Below are positions 35,551-45,580 of a stretch of 64,000 nt of DNA, one piece after another. Source of the stretch: Acidobacteriota bacterium. Lineage in GTDB: Bacteria; Acidobacteriota; Thermoanaerobaculia; UBA5066; Gp7-AA6. Position 1 is the stretch's first letter. Each line of letters starts with the position of its first letter. The notes beneath the pieces were generated by a model. It was given only the letters and a program-made list of their open reading frames with translations. It ran no database searches and was not told where the DNA came from. Where the stretch lies: positions 1 to 64,000 of the forward strand of contig JAIVJS010000017.1 of NCBI GenBank assembly GCA_020199905.1, read 5' to 3'. The position numbers were made by a program, and so were the translations under genes.

Positions 35551-36435
35551 ATGGCGAGATTGGAACGCGCTCGCGGCCCCCGCTTCCGGCGCGTGGGCCT
35601 GGTAGCGAAGGTGGCTTCCTCGGAGGCCGTCCGTTTGGTGCGCTCGCTCGATCGGGCTTTGACCCGCCGCAAGGTCGAGACGCTGTTCGACGACGAGACC
35701 GCGGGCGCTCTCGGGGTCTCCGGAGGCGTGCCCCGCGCCCGGATCGCGGGCCAGTCGGACCTGGTTCTGATCGCCGGCGGCGACGGCACTCTTCTCTCCG
35801 TCGCGCGCGACGCGCCCGCCTCGACCCGGATCCTCGGCATCAACGTCGGTCTCGTCGGCTTTCTCGCCGGTCTGACCCGCGAGGAGGCGCTCCGCCGGCT
35901 TGACGAGGTGCTCGCCGGAGGTTTTCGCGAGGATCCCCGGCGGCGGCTCGAAGTCACGGTCCCGGAGGGCCCGCACGGCGGCAAGTACCGCGCGTTGAAC
36001 GACGCCGTCCTGAACAAGGAGGCGATCGGGAGGATCTCGGCGTTCTCGGTCTCGATCGGCGGCCGCACCATCGCCGAGTTCCGGGGCGACGGCGTCATCG
36101 TCGCGACGCCAACGGGGTCGACCGCCTACAACCTTTCGGCGGGCGGGCCGATCCTCGATCCCTCTCTCTTTGCCGTCGTCGTTACTCCCATCTGTCCGCA
36201 CACTCTTTCGCAGCGGCCTCTCGTGGTGCCCGACTCGACCCCCATCGGGCTCACCGTCATCGAGCGCGGGCGCAACGACGGAGTGAACCTCACCCTGGAC
36301 GGGCAGGAGAGCTTCCGGGTTCCCGTCGGCGCGATGATCGAAGTGCGGCAGAGCCGGTCCGCCGTGACGCTCCTCCGGCCGCCCGAGTCGGATCACTTTC
36401 AGAAGCTGGTGGAGAAGTTGAACTGGGGCGTGTGA
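35551..36435 (+). CDS. nadK: NAD kinase
   Basis: A 294-residue NAD kinase, which makes NADP from NAD. The GGDGTLLSVAR motif, NDAVLNKEAIGRIS and TPTGSTAYNLSAGGPI are all present, and the C-terminal beta region is complete. The start is either ATG 35551 or ATG 35542. It diverges from tlyA, a common neighbour, and precedes tamB. Confidence 0.94.
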   Translation: MARLERARGPRFRRVGLVAKVASSEAVRLVRSLDRALTRRKVETLFDDETAGALGVSGGVPRARIAGQSDLVLIAGGDGTLLSVARDAPASTRILGINVGLVGFLAGLTREEALRRLDEVLAGGFREDPRRRLEVTVPEGPHGGKYRALNDAVLNKEAIGRISAFSVSIGGRTIAEFRGDGVIVATPTGSTAYNLSAGGPILDPSLFAVVVTPICPHTLSQRPLVVPDSTPIGLTVIERGRNDGVNLTLDGQESFRVPVGAMIEVRQSRSAVTLLRPPESDHFQKLVEKLNWGV

Positions 36436-36483
36436 AGGCGTGACCACGTCCTCCCTCCCCGCGCCGGCGACCGGTCGGCGGCC

Positions 36484-39400
36484 ATGAACCCGTTCCGCCA
36501 GACGGAAGGCGTAACGGCGCATCGCCTCTCGGCGAGCCGCCTCCTGGTGATCGTGCTCCTGTTCCTGATCCTGGGCTCGTACGCCGTGTGGAAGTCGGAC
36601 AGGTTCCAGAGCCTGATCCACGGCGTCTCGCAGTCGCGGCTGGCGGACGCCCTCGGCCGGCCGGTCACGTTCCGCACGGTCGAGCTGCGGGTGTTCCCGC
36701 CCGCCGTGCGCCTGGCCGACGTCCGCGTGGGAAACGATCCGAGGCTCTCCGGCCCCCTTTTCTCCGCCGAGGAGGTCTCGATCGGCGGCGGCGTGTCTTT
36801 TGTCGGCCAGGAGCTGCGCCTCGGGAGGATTCGCGCGCTGCGCCCTCACATCGCGCTCGTGCAGTTCTCCGACGGAACCTGGAACCTTCCGCCCGGACTG
36901 ACGCGGTCGGCGAAGGCCGGCGAAGGCGGCGTCACGTTGAAGGTCGCCTCCATCCTCGTGCAGGAAGGGGTCTTCGAGTTCGACGGCCGGAAGATGGCGT
37001 TCTCCGGCCGGCTCGAAGACTTCGCGGCCGAGCTGAACGCGTTGCCCGGCGGCGGTTACCGCGGCGGGATGGTCGCGCAGCGCGCCACGGTCCGCGTCAC
37101 CGACTCGGAGCCGATCGTCGCCTCGCTCCGCACCCGGTTCGTACTCGATCCCGAACGAGGCCTGACCTTCGACGACATCCGGCTGGAGGGACCCTTCGGG
37201 ACGCTCAGGGCCAGCGGCGCGCTCGAGAACCTGAATAACCCGAACGCGGTGTTCGCGGCGAATGGGGACATCTCGATCGAGGAAGTCCAGCGGGTCTTTC
37301 ACCAGAACCTCGGCTTCGCGGGCCGCGCGGCCTTCCGCGTGCGCCTCCAGATCCCGCCGGCGGGCGGCTTTCGGCTGGCCGGGACGTTGAAGTCCGCCCG
37401 CGTGCGCGCCGATCCCTTCACGCTGGACGATCTCGCCGCGACTGTCACCGCGACGCCGGACACTCTGGTGGCCGAGATCGTGCGCGCCGGCTATTCGGGC
37501 GGGACGGCGTCGGGAACATTCCACATCGGCAATCTCGGAGGGGACCCCCAGCCGATGACGCTGGCTCTCGAAGCCGGCGGTTTTTCCATCGAGCGATTCT
37601 TCGGAGACATCGGCCTGCCGGGCACGGGCCTGTCCGGCTCCGGGGCCGTTTCGGTCGCGCTGCGCTGGGGCGCGGCGGGCATCCTGCGGGCCGACGGAGG
37701 CGGCACGCTGCGGTTGGAGCCGGGTCCCGCCGCCTCCCTCGTCCACGGGCGCTTCGGCATTCCGACCGGAGGAGGCGGGCCGTTTTCGGTGGTCCGCGGT
37801 CGGATCGGTTTCGAAGGGGCATCCTTCCGCTTTCCGCAAACCACGATCGATCTCACAGGCGGGCTGGTCATCGGAAAGTGGCAGCCTGATTTCGACTTCA
37901 AGATGCGCTCGAAGGATTTTTCGGAAGTGGACCGGATCTTCCAGAACTTTCTCGCGGCCGGAGGGAGCAGGCCGGAGGCTCTGGGGCTCGGAGGATCCGG
38001 CGAAGTCTCCGGACACCTGGGCGGCCGCTGGACCGAGCCGGAGGCAGTCGCGCAGGTCACCGCCGAAGAGGCCCGCTACGCGGGAGTCCTCTTCGGCAGC
38101 GTCCGCGGGAGCGTCGACATGCGGGACGGCGCGTTTTTCTTTCGCCCGCTGCGCGTCTACGACGGAGACGCGACTCTGTCGCTCGAAGGAATGGCGCGCT
38201 ACCGGGTGATCCCGGGCCGTCCGCGGTTCGATCTTTCGCTCGCCGCGAACCGCTACCCGCTCTCGAGGCTCCTCGAGTATCTCGACCTGAAGTTCCCGGT
38301 CGACGGCCGCGTGACGGGCTCGTTTCCGGTGTCGGGCACGCCCGACGCTCTGACCGGCGGAGGGGCCATCACTCTGGCGGACGCGACGATCTGGGGACAG
38401 AAATTCGCGCAGATGACGGGCAGCGTGCTCTTCACGCCGGGCCGCCTCGGGCTCGAAGACCTTCGCGCTTCGCTCGGGCAGGGAATGCTCGGCGGGCGCG
38501 GGGCGCTCTCTCTGCGAGACCGCACGTTCGAAGCCCGCCTCGCCGGAGACAACATTCCCGTGGACGCGATCAACGCCCTCGCGTCGAGCGCGAAGGACGT
38601 CTCGGGCCGGCTGTCGTTCCAGCTCTCCGGAGGAGGGTCGCTGGATCGTCCGGACCTGAAGGTGACGGCGTCCCTGGCCGACGGCACGTTCTTCGGGCAC
38701 GCTCTGCCCGAGGGCCGCGAGCCGCGCCTGGAAGCGACCGTCGCGGCGGGGGTTCTCGACGCGGTCGCCGAGGTCCCGTCGCACTGGAGCCTGAAGGCCC
38801 ACGGAGACGTGTTCGGACAGCCCGCGCGCGTCGACGTCTCGGTCGACGCTCCGGACCTCGCCTCGTTTCTGCTGATGACGCCGTTCGCCCTTCCGGCGGG
38901 ACGCGGGGGGTCGGTGGCGGTCGAGGGATCGCTGACGCTGCCCGTCAAATCGGGAGATCTGCCGACGGGAGAGTTCCGAATGACGCGGGCCCGCCTCGAT
39001 CTTCCGGAGCGCCCCGGCGTCCTCTCGACGTCGGGCGTGGTTCGGATGTCGCTCGCCAACGGGCGGCTCTCCTTCCAGGACTTTCAGGCGTCCGGCGAAG
39101 GAACGGAGCTGCGGGCGGGCGGCTGGATGGACCTCGCCGGGAGCCCGGGCGGCATGAATCTCACCCTTTCGGGAAGCGTCGATGCGTCTCTCCTCGCGCT
39201 CGAGTTCCCGAACCTCGGACTGTCGGGCCGCCTGGTGCTGGACGTCCGCGCCGGCGGAACGCTGTCGGCCCCCAGCCTCTCCGGCTCGCTGCGGGTGGAG
39301 AACGGAAAATACCGGCTGACGAGCCTTTCGCAAATCGTCGACGACGTCGATGCCACCGTCACGCTGCAGGGATCCCGGGCCGACCTCGAGGGGATCTCGT

Positions 39401-40289
39401 GGCGACCGGCAACGGCCGGCGCAACGACCTCCGCGGCGAAGTCACCCTTCTGAGGGGCACGTATTCGCGCGATTTCGAAGTCACGTTGTCCGATCTGCTC
39501 GCGCGGAGCCGGCCCGCCGACGCAATCGTCGCCCAGGACGCGTGGAAAGAGCAGACGTCGCTCGACGTTCGGATCGTGTCGTCGGCCGCCCTCGAGGTCC
39601 GGAACAACCTCGCCCGACTGACCGCGACGGTCGACCTGCTCGCGAGAGGAACGGTCGCGGACCCGACGGTGACGGGGCAGATCGTGCTCGACGAAGGCGG
39701 GCGCGTCACGTTCCGGGACGTGCGGTACAACATCGAGTCGGGCACCATCACCTTCGCGAGCGCGCGGGGCTTCACTCCGATCCTCGACATCCACGCACGC
39801 GCGGAAGTGAGGGGCTACGACCTGGTGGTCAACCTGGTCGGGACCTGGCCGCGGATCCAGACGAGCTTCTCCTCCGACCCGCCGCTGCCCGACGAGCAGA
39901 TCTTCGGTCTTCTGCTGACAGGATCGGCGCCGACCTCCCGCGCGACCGCGTCGACCGACACGACGAGCCAGTCGATCGTCTCCGCCGGCGCGTCCATCGC
40001 GGCGGGCGCGGCCGCGAGCACCATCACGCGGCCGACTCAGCGGCTCTTCAAACTGGACCGCTTCGAGATCGACCCGGTCTTCTCGGGAGGGCAGCTCTCC
40101 GACATCCGGTCGACGATCGGAAAGCAGATCGCGCCGAACGTCCTCGCGACGTATTCCCAGTCGTTCGACACGAGCAAGCCGCCCGTTTACGGCCTCGAGT
40201 GGCAGATTACCAACAGCGTCGTCCTGCGCGCGCAGCACGACGAGAACGGCGTCTACCTGATCGACGTGCGGCGCCGGACGAGGTACTGA
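36484..40289 (+). pseudogene. TamB-like translocation/assembly protein, frame-broken
   Basis: The first frame (36484-39453) has an N-terminal membrane anchor (LLVIVLLFLILGSYAVW) and about 950 residues of AsmA/TamB-type beta-helical repeats. A second frame, entered at about 39398, carries the C-terminal DUF490 domain (DLRGEVTLLRGTYSRDF, PTVTGQIVLDEGGRVTFRDVRY, FSSDPPLPDEQIFGLLLTG) to the stop at 40289. At the junction DLEG is followed directly by DLVATGNG in another frame, and some 60-80 residues usually present are missing. TamB works with BamA-family proteins in envelope biogenesis, and bamA follows immediately. It is either a true mutation or an assembly deletion. Confidence 0.85.
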
Positions 40290-40290
40290 C

Positions 40291-43263
40291 CTGATCCTCC
40301 CCGTCCTTTGCGCCCCCGGCAGGAGGCCTTCTCCCTCGGGACGGCTTCTCGTCCTGGCGGCCGCTCTTCTCGCCGCCGCGTCGTGGACCGCGGCGCAGCC
40401 CGCCACGCCGGAGCCGGCGGCCGCGGTCGTTTCCCTCGCGTACACGTCCGACGGGCCCGTGGACCCGGCGGAGATCGCGCGTCTCGTGGACATCCGGATC
40501 GGGCCGCCACTCACGGAGAAAGCGACCGGGAACTCGATCCGGAATCTCTTCGCCACCGGCCAGTTCGCCGACGTGCAGGTCGAAACGCAGGCGGCGCCCG
40601 GCGGAGTCGCGGTCGTCATCCACCTCGCGCGGTCCTACCGCGTGCGGCCGCTGCGCTTCGTGCACGGAACCCTGGCCCGCGACGAGCTCCTCCGCGCTCT
40701 GGCGTTCTCCGAGGGCTCGGTCTTTCAGGCCCCCGAGGTCGAGGAGGGAGCGGCGAGCGTTCGACGCCGGCTGGAAGCGGAGGGATACCTTCACGCGGAA
40801 GTCACTCCGGAGGTGACCCTCGACCGGGACCGATTTCGAGCCCGCGTCGTCTACCGGATCGAGCCCGGCAAGCCGGCGCGCGTTGCGCCCGCGTTCTTCG
40901 ACGGAGACACGAAGCCGTTTACGGCCGAGGAGCTGCGGACGAAGCTCCACCTGGATCCCGGCGACCGGTATCGGGAGTCGAAGGCGCGCGCCGATGGGAC
41001 CCGCTTGACGGAATTTCTCCACAAGAACTCCCGCCTGAAGGGCTCGGTTGAGCTCATCGCGGCGCAGCCGACCGACGACGGGCGCATCATGCCGGTGTAC
41101 CGGATCGCCGTCGGCCCCCGCGTCGTGTTCGAGGCGGTCGGGATGAAGACGAAGAAACTCCAGTCCGAGGTCCACACGCTTCTCGAGGGGCAGATCTTCG
41201 ACGAGGACCTGGTCCTTCAGTACGTCGAGAACAAGCGGCGCGAGCTCCAGGGGAAGGGCTTCTACCGCGCCCGGGTGGAGTACACGTTCACAAACTCGCC
41301 CGACACGTACACGGTGCGCGTCACCGTCAATCCCGGTCCCCACCAGGAGGTCGAGAAGATCGCGATCCGCGGAAACGTCTCGATTCCCGAGAAGACCCTC
41401 CTCGGGCTGATGGTGACGAGGAAGAAGGGACTTCCGTTCCTGCGACCGGGACACCTGGTCGAGGAAGACCTTCGCGACGACGTCTCCGCGATCCGCGGGT
41501 ACTACCAGACGAGGGGGTGGGTCGCGGCGAAGATCGCGCCACCGCAGGTGACGGAAGGCTCGAAGCCCGATCGGCTGATTTTGACGGTCGCCATCGAAGA
41601 GGGGCCTCGCGCCAGAATCCGCAGCCGGACGATCGAGGGAGTCGAGCACATGGACCGCGTGCCCCTGGAGAAAAAGCTCCTCGTGCACGCCGGCGAGCCC
41701 TACAACCCCAACCTCGTCCGTCAGGACGTGACGAATCTTCAGGGGGAGTACCGGGACCGGGGCTGGGGAGAGGCCGCCGTCCACGCCGAAACGAGCCTGG
41801 CCGCGGACGGTACGGCGGCGGACGTCCTGTACCGGGTCGACGAAGGGTCGCGCTCCTTTTTCGGAAAAACCATCCTCCGCGGAAACAGCCGCACGGACAC
41901 GGACCGGGTCCGGCGGCTGGTCACGTGGGAAGAGGGGAAGCCCTTCTCCGAGACGGAGCTCTTAAACACCCAGCGGAACCTGAGCCGGGCGGGGGTCTTC
42001 CGGCGCGTCGAGATGAAGCCGGAGCCCGCCGACCCGCAGACCGCGGCGCGGAACGTGGAGATCTCGGTTAAGGAGGGGAAGCCGCTGTCGCTGCTCTACG
42101 GCGTCGGATACCAGTACGCCCCCGACGCACCGTCCAACCAGAACGATCCCTTCCTCGTGCTCGGCGTCTCGTACAACAACCTCTTCGGGCGGATGCTCTC
42201 CGCGGGAATCGAGGGGCAGGTGTCCATCTCCGGGCGCTACCGGGCCCAGCTCTCGTTTAGAAACCCGTATTTCTTCGATCGCGACCTGACGTTCACATCG
42301 TTCTTCTTCGCGACCCGCGAGCCGATCCAGAACCTCGACATCGACCGCCTCGGGTTCGCCAACGAGCTGTCGCATTACTTCGGGAAGAACCTGAGGGTCG
42401 CGCTGCGAGGCGAGTACCAGCGGATCCGGCCCGTCAATCCGGAGAATCTCTCGCAGATCGAGGCCAGCGACTTTCCGCGATTCGACCAGCCGATAGAGGA
42501 AACCACGATCGGGCCGACGGCCTTCTACGATCGGCGCGACGACGTCATCGATCCCCACACCGGCTACTACGTCAGCGGCGCCGTGAAATACGCGTTTCCC
42601 CTCCTGGCGGACGCGCGGTACACGAAATTCTCGACGCAGGTCGCCTGGTTCCGGCCGGTCCGTACATCGGTCGTCGCGCTCTCGACGCGTCTCGGCGGGA
42701 TCTTTCCCTACGGCCCGTCGAACATCCAGGTGCCGATCGCGGAGAGGTTCTTCGGGGGTGGGGAGTCGACCGCTCGCGGCTTTCCGCGCGACCTGCTCGG
42801 CATCCCGGGGCAGACGGTCGACTACGACACGCGGGCCACTCCGCACACGGGCTCGGGCACCGGATCCTGCGCGGGCGCGTTCCCGACGCTGGCCGCCTTC
42901 GACTGCTCCGCCGGGCCGCACATTCGCGGCGGCAACGGGTTTTTCGCCTTCAACGCCGAATACCGCTTTCCCATCCTGGGAGCGCTCGGAGGAAGTCTCT
43001 TCTACGACCTCGGCCAGGTGTGGGAGAGCTTCTCGGACCTGAACCTGCGACTGGAGGGCGACTCGGGGCTGCGGCAGACAGTGGGCTTCGGCCTGCACTA
43101 CATGACGCCGATCGGTCCTCTCCGGGCCGAGGTGGGTCTGCCCCTGCACCCCCGGACGATCACTTTCGACGTCCGCGATCCGGAGGGGAACAGCCTCATT
43201 TCGGGCGCCGGGTCGGTCCGGGAGAAGGGGCGGTTTCTGTTGACGATCGGGTATCCGTTCTGA
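40291..43263 (+). CDS. bamA: Outer-membrane assembly factor BamA/TamA-type (Omp85)
   Basis: An Omp85 protein of about 990 residues with five or more POTRA domains and a C-terminal 16-strand barrel. The barrel includes the VRGF-like loop (STARGFPRD) and the terminal strand ending RFLLTIGYPF. A good signal peptide (GRLLVLAAALLAAASWTAAQ) is encoded upstream of the first canonical start, GTG 40459, and POTRA1 homology also begins before that GTG. The frame has no ATG, GTG or TTG in that stretch. CTG 40291 comes one base after the tamB stop and is the likely start. It inserts outer-membrane proteins; the pairing with tamB suggests joint function. Confidence 0.9.
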   Translation: MILPVLCAPGRRPSPSGRLLVLAAALLAAASWTAAQPATPEPAAAVVSLAYTSDGPVDPAEIARLVDIRIGPPLTEKATGNSIRNLFATGQFADVQVETQAAPGGVAVVIHLARSYRVRPLRFVHGTLARDELLRALAFSEGSVFQAPEVEEGAASVRRRLEAEGYLHAEVTPEVTLDRDRFRARVVYRIEPGKPARVAPAFFDGDTKPFTAEELRTKLHLDPGDRYRESKARADGTRLTEFLHKNSRLKGSVELIAAQPTDDGRIMPVYRIAVGPRVVFEAVGMKTKKLQSEVHTLLEGQIFDEDLVLQYVENKRRELQGKGFYRARVEYTFTNSPDTYTVRVTVNPGPHQEVEKIAIRGNVSIPEKTLLGLMVTRKKGLPFLRPGHLVEEDLRDDVSAIRGYYQTRGWVAAKIAPPQVTEGSKPDRLILTVAIEEGPRARIRSRTIEGVEHMDRVPLEKKLLVHAGEPYNPNLVRQDVTNLQGEYRDRGWGEAAVHAETSLAADGTAADVLYRVDEGSRSFFGKTILRGNSRTDTDRVRRLVTWEEGKPFSETELLNTQRNLSRAGVFRRVEMKPEPADPQTAARNVEISVKEGKPLSLLYGVGYQYAPDAPSNQNDPFLVLGVSYNNLFGRMLSAGIEGQVSISGRYRAQLSFRNPYFFDRDLTFTSFFFATREPIQNLDIDRLGFANELSHYFGKNLRVALRGEYQRIRPVNPENLSQIEASDFPRFDQPIEETTIGPTAFYDRRDDVIDPHTGYYVSGAVKYAFPLLADARYTKFSTQVAWFRPVRTSVVALSTRLGGIFPYGPSNIQVPIAERFFGGGESTARGFPRDLLGIPGQTVDYDTRATPHTGSGTGSCAGAFPTLAAFDCSAGPHIRGGNGFFAFNAEYRFPILGALGGSLFYDLGQVWESFSDLNLRLEGDSGLRQTVGFGLHYMTPIGPLRAEVGLPLHPRTITFDVRDPEGNSLISGAGSVREKGRFLLTIGYPF

Positions 43264-43265
43264 GG

Positions 43266-43432
43266 AGCGTTCAGCGTTCAGCGTTCACAAGGCGTTAGTC
43301 AGGCGTAATTCAAAACTGTCGCAAGAGGAGAGTGGTTGAGGGTTCAGCGTTGAGCGTCCGGAAACTGGACGGCGGCAGGAGCGTTACCTGAGAGATCTGA
43401 AACGCTGATCGCTCAACGCATAACGCTCACTC
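43266..43432. repeat. GCGTTCA/GTTGAGC heptamer arrays after bamA
   Basis: GCGTTCA three times (43266-43288), a degenerate GGTTGAG/GCGTTGA block (43334-43360) and complementary AACGCTG/ATCGCTC/AACGCAT/AACGCTC units (43401-43430) fill the spacer between convergent genes. Confidence 0.7.
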
Positions 43433-44783
43433 CGGCCTTCAAAGGCAACGTCCTCTCCCTCGCCGCGAGGCGGATTCGCAGCGTCTCCGTCTCCTCGTCC
43501 TCCGGCGCGCTCACGAGGTCGGTGAACGGCGCCTCGGCGAGCGCCTGGCGCCACGGGAGAGAGGGGAAGCCTTCGTCCCGGAGCGCGTGCACGAGCTTCA
43601 AGGTGCGGAAGGCGTCGAACCACGTGTGAAGGCGACGCTGGAGCGCGGCCGGTTCGCGAGCCTCGGCGGCCGCCAATCGAACCGCTTCGAAGGCGCCCAT
43701 CTCCCCGAGCGTTTTTTCCAGGAGATCCGCCCGGAAGAAGAGGTTCGATTCCGGCAGCTCGCGGAATCCCGCGGCGAGATCTCCCCCGGAGGCGGCCACG
43801 GCGGAGAGGACGCGAAGCCAGGCGGCGAGATGTCCGAAGACCAGCGGGTGATACAGCTTGAATCCGTCGAGAGCCCGTTTCTTCGCGACGAGGTCGCGGA
43901 GGGCCCTGCCGGTGCCGAAGGGAACGCGGTCCGAAGGGCGGCCCTCGAGGAGGAGCGCGGTGCCGGAAAGGCGCAGGATGGTCCCCGCCTTCGCGAGCTT
44001 GTCGAGGACGTAGAAATCCTCGGCCGCGTTCTTTCTGGGGAAACCGCGCACCGCCGTGTAGGCCGCGGCCGGGATCGCGAGGCAGCTTCCCATGCTCTGG
44101 TACGCGTAGGGAGACTCCGCCCAGGCGAGGCCGAGGACGTAATACCGCAGCGAGATCTCGTAGAGGCGCGCCGCCTCCGCGAGCGCCGGATCCTCTTCGA
44201 AGCGGTGGTCGTAGAAATAGATCGCGCAGCCGGCGCCGGCCGGATCGAGCGCATCCGTCTGATCGAAGTAGTCGGGCGGGAGCAGGACGTCGGCGTCCGT
44301 GTTGTGGATCCAGGGCGACGTGACGGTTCCGGCGGCCTGAAGGGCGAGGACGACGTCGCTGCCGATCTTGCGCGCGAGACCGACGCCCTGGCTTTCCGGG
44401 AGGTAGTGCCCCGGGACCGCCCGGTCGATGACGAGGAGCGTCCCGGCCGGCAGGCGGTGCGCCCGGATGGGAGGGGACGCCGAGAGGTCTTCCCCCTCCG
44501 GAAGCTCGCGCGACAGCCTCTCGCGAACGGCGGCGTTGGCCTCGTGAATCCGCTGAGGCGAATCGGCCCGGCTATTGACGACCACCACGATGAGCACGTC
44601 GCCCTTCGGCCCGGCCGGCACGGATCCCAGAAGCGGAAACAAGCTCTCGCGCTCTCCGTAGGCGGGGATGACGAGCGCGTGCCCGAACCGGCCCGGCAGC
44701 CGCGCCGCGATCGCCGCCTCCGGCTCCGCGTGGCGCGAGAGGTACTGCGTCGACGCCCTGTCCCTCTGGATTTTCGTCTTCAC
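43413..44783 (-). CDS. Predicted GT-A glycosyltransferase next to MiaE-like gene
   Basis: A 456-residue protein from GTG 44783, which overlaps the upstream stop (GTGA). HALVIPAYGERESLFPLL at the N-terminus, an IHNTDADVLLP acidic motif and SMGSCLAIPAAAYTAVRGFP fit a nucleotide-sugar-dependent GT-A fold. GFPRKNAAEDFYVLDKLAKAG also resembles family 2 acceptor regions. The substrate is unknown. Tight coupling to a tRNA-hydroxylase-like gene is not what one expects of a surface-glycan enzyme. Confidence 0.75.
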   Translation of the reverse strand: MKTKIQRDRASTQYLSRHAEPEAAIAARLPGRFGHALVIPAYGERESLFPLLGSVPAGPKGDVLIVVVVNSRADSPQRIHEANAAVRERLSRELPEGEDLSASPPIRAHRLPAGTLLVIDRAVPGHYLPESQGVGLARKIGSDVVLALQAAGTVTSPWIHNTDADVLLPPDYFDQTDALDPAGAGCAIYFYDHRFEEDPALAEAARLYEISLRYYVLGLAWAESPYAYQSMGSCLAIPAAAYTAVRGFPRKNAAEDFYVLDKLAKAGTILRLSGTALLLEGRPSDRVPFGTGRALRDLVAKKRALDGFKLYHPLVFGHLAAWLRVLSAVAASGGDLAAGFRELPESNLFFRADLLEKTLGEMGAFEAVRLAAAEAREPAALQRRLHTWFDAFRTLKLVHALRDEGFPSLPWRQALAEAPFTDLVSAPEDEETETLRIRLAARERTLPLKAGVSVMR

Positions 44784-45388
44784 GACGGGACCGTCTCTTC
44801 GACGACTTCGACGCCCGCGGAAAAGAGGGCGGGAACGGCGGGAAGCGACGCGACGAGGCGCCCCTCGACCGCCAGGAGCTCCGCCAGGCGCGACTGGACG
44901 TCGCCGAGCGGGAAATAGCGTCCGGCCAGCTCGGCATAGAGGTCCTGGTGGCGCGCCTCCGAGCGGGCCAGGTCCCGGTAAAAGTCGCGCAGCTCCGCGT
45001 CCGGATGCGCGGACGCGACGAGCGCCAGGCGCTCGCATCCGCGCGCTTCCACGATCGACGCGATGAGCAGGCGATCCAGAAAATAGGCGGCCGCCCCGGG
45101 GCGGCATTCGCGGGTCAGCCGCCGGACGTACGCGTCGCGCCGGTCGGCGGGAAGCGTCAGCCCTCGGCGCAGGACCCAGCCCACGACCTGGCGGAAGTGT
45201 CCGAGCTCCTCGACCGCGAGCTCGGCGCATGCGGCGACGAGATCCGGGCGGTCGGGGTAATGCGACAGGAACGCCATCGCGGTCCCGGACGCCTTGCGCT
45301 CGCACGCCGCGTGGTCCACCAGGAAGGCGTCGAAGTCGCCGAGCACGGTTTCGAGCCAGAGCGGAGAGGTGGGCACGATGAGCCGCAT
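44780..45388 (-). CDS. MiaE-like tRNA hydroxylase (non-haem di-iron)
   Basis: A 202-residue ferritin-like helical protein. The paired iron-binding motifs are visible: HAACERKA, ELAVEELGHF, ASIVEARGCERL and LARSEARHQDLYAEL. This matches MiaE, which hydroxylates ms2i6A37 in tRNA. The ATG 45388 (RLIVPTSPLWLETVL) is where homology starts. The following glycosyltransferase overlaps its stop by four bases. Confidence 0.85.
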   Translation of the reverse strand: MRLIVPTSPLWLETVLGDFDAFLVDHAACERKASGTAMAFLSHYPDRPDLVAACAELAVEELGHFRQVVGWVLRRGLTLPADRRDAYVRRLTRECRPGAAAYFLDRLLIASIVEARGCERLALVASAHPDAELRDFYRDLARSEARHQDLYAELAGRYFPLGDVQSRLAELLAVEGRLVASLPAVPALFSAGVEVVEETVPS

Positions 45389-45417
45389 GCGGCGGGCAGG
45401 GTAGCAGAGTACGGGGC

Positions 45418-45535
45418 CGGGAAACGGAAGCCGAGCGACCAAAGGGAGCGAGACGGCCGCGGTATTCCGCGGTCAACGAGATCGGGAATCGAGGAGAAGG
45501 AAAACGGGAAATCGGAAACGAAAAACGAGTCGAGC
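45418..45535 (-). repeat. CCGCGG palindrome element with heptamer flanks, copy 4
   Basis: On the minus strand CCGCGG-AATA-CCGCGG (45457-45472) is followed by CCGTCTCGCTCCC, TTTGGTCGCTCGGCTTCC and GTTTCCC. On the other side lie GATTCCC-, GTTTTCC- and ATTTCCC-like units (45480-45535). It fills the spacer between the divergent miaE-like and deacylase genes. Confidence 0.8.
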
Positions 45536-45580
45536 CGATCCGGGAGTTCGACTCGGCCTCTCCCGTACACTCGACGCCGC

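Noticed and set aside
39399-40289. A separate 296-residue gene starting at GTG 39399
   Set aside because: Its sequence is the C-terminal domain of the same TamB protein that occupies the preceding frame, and it has no independent ribosome-binding site.
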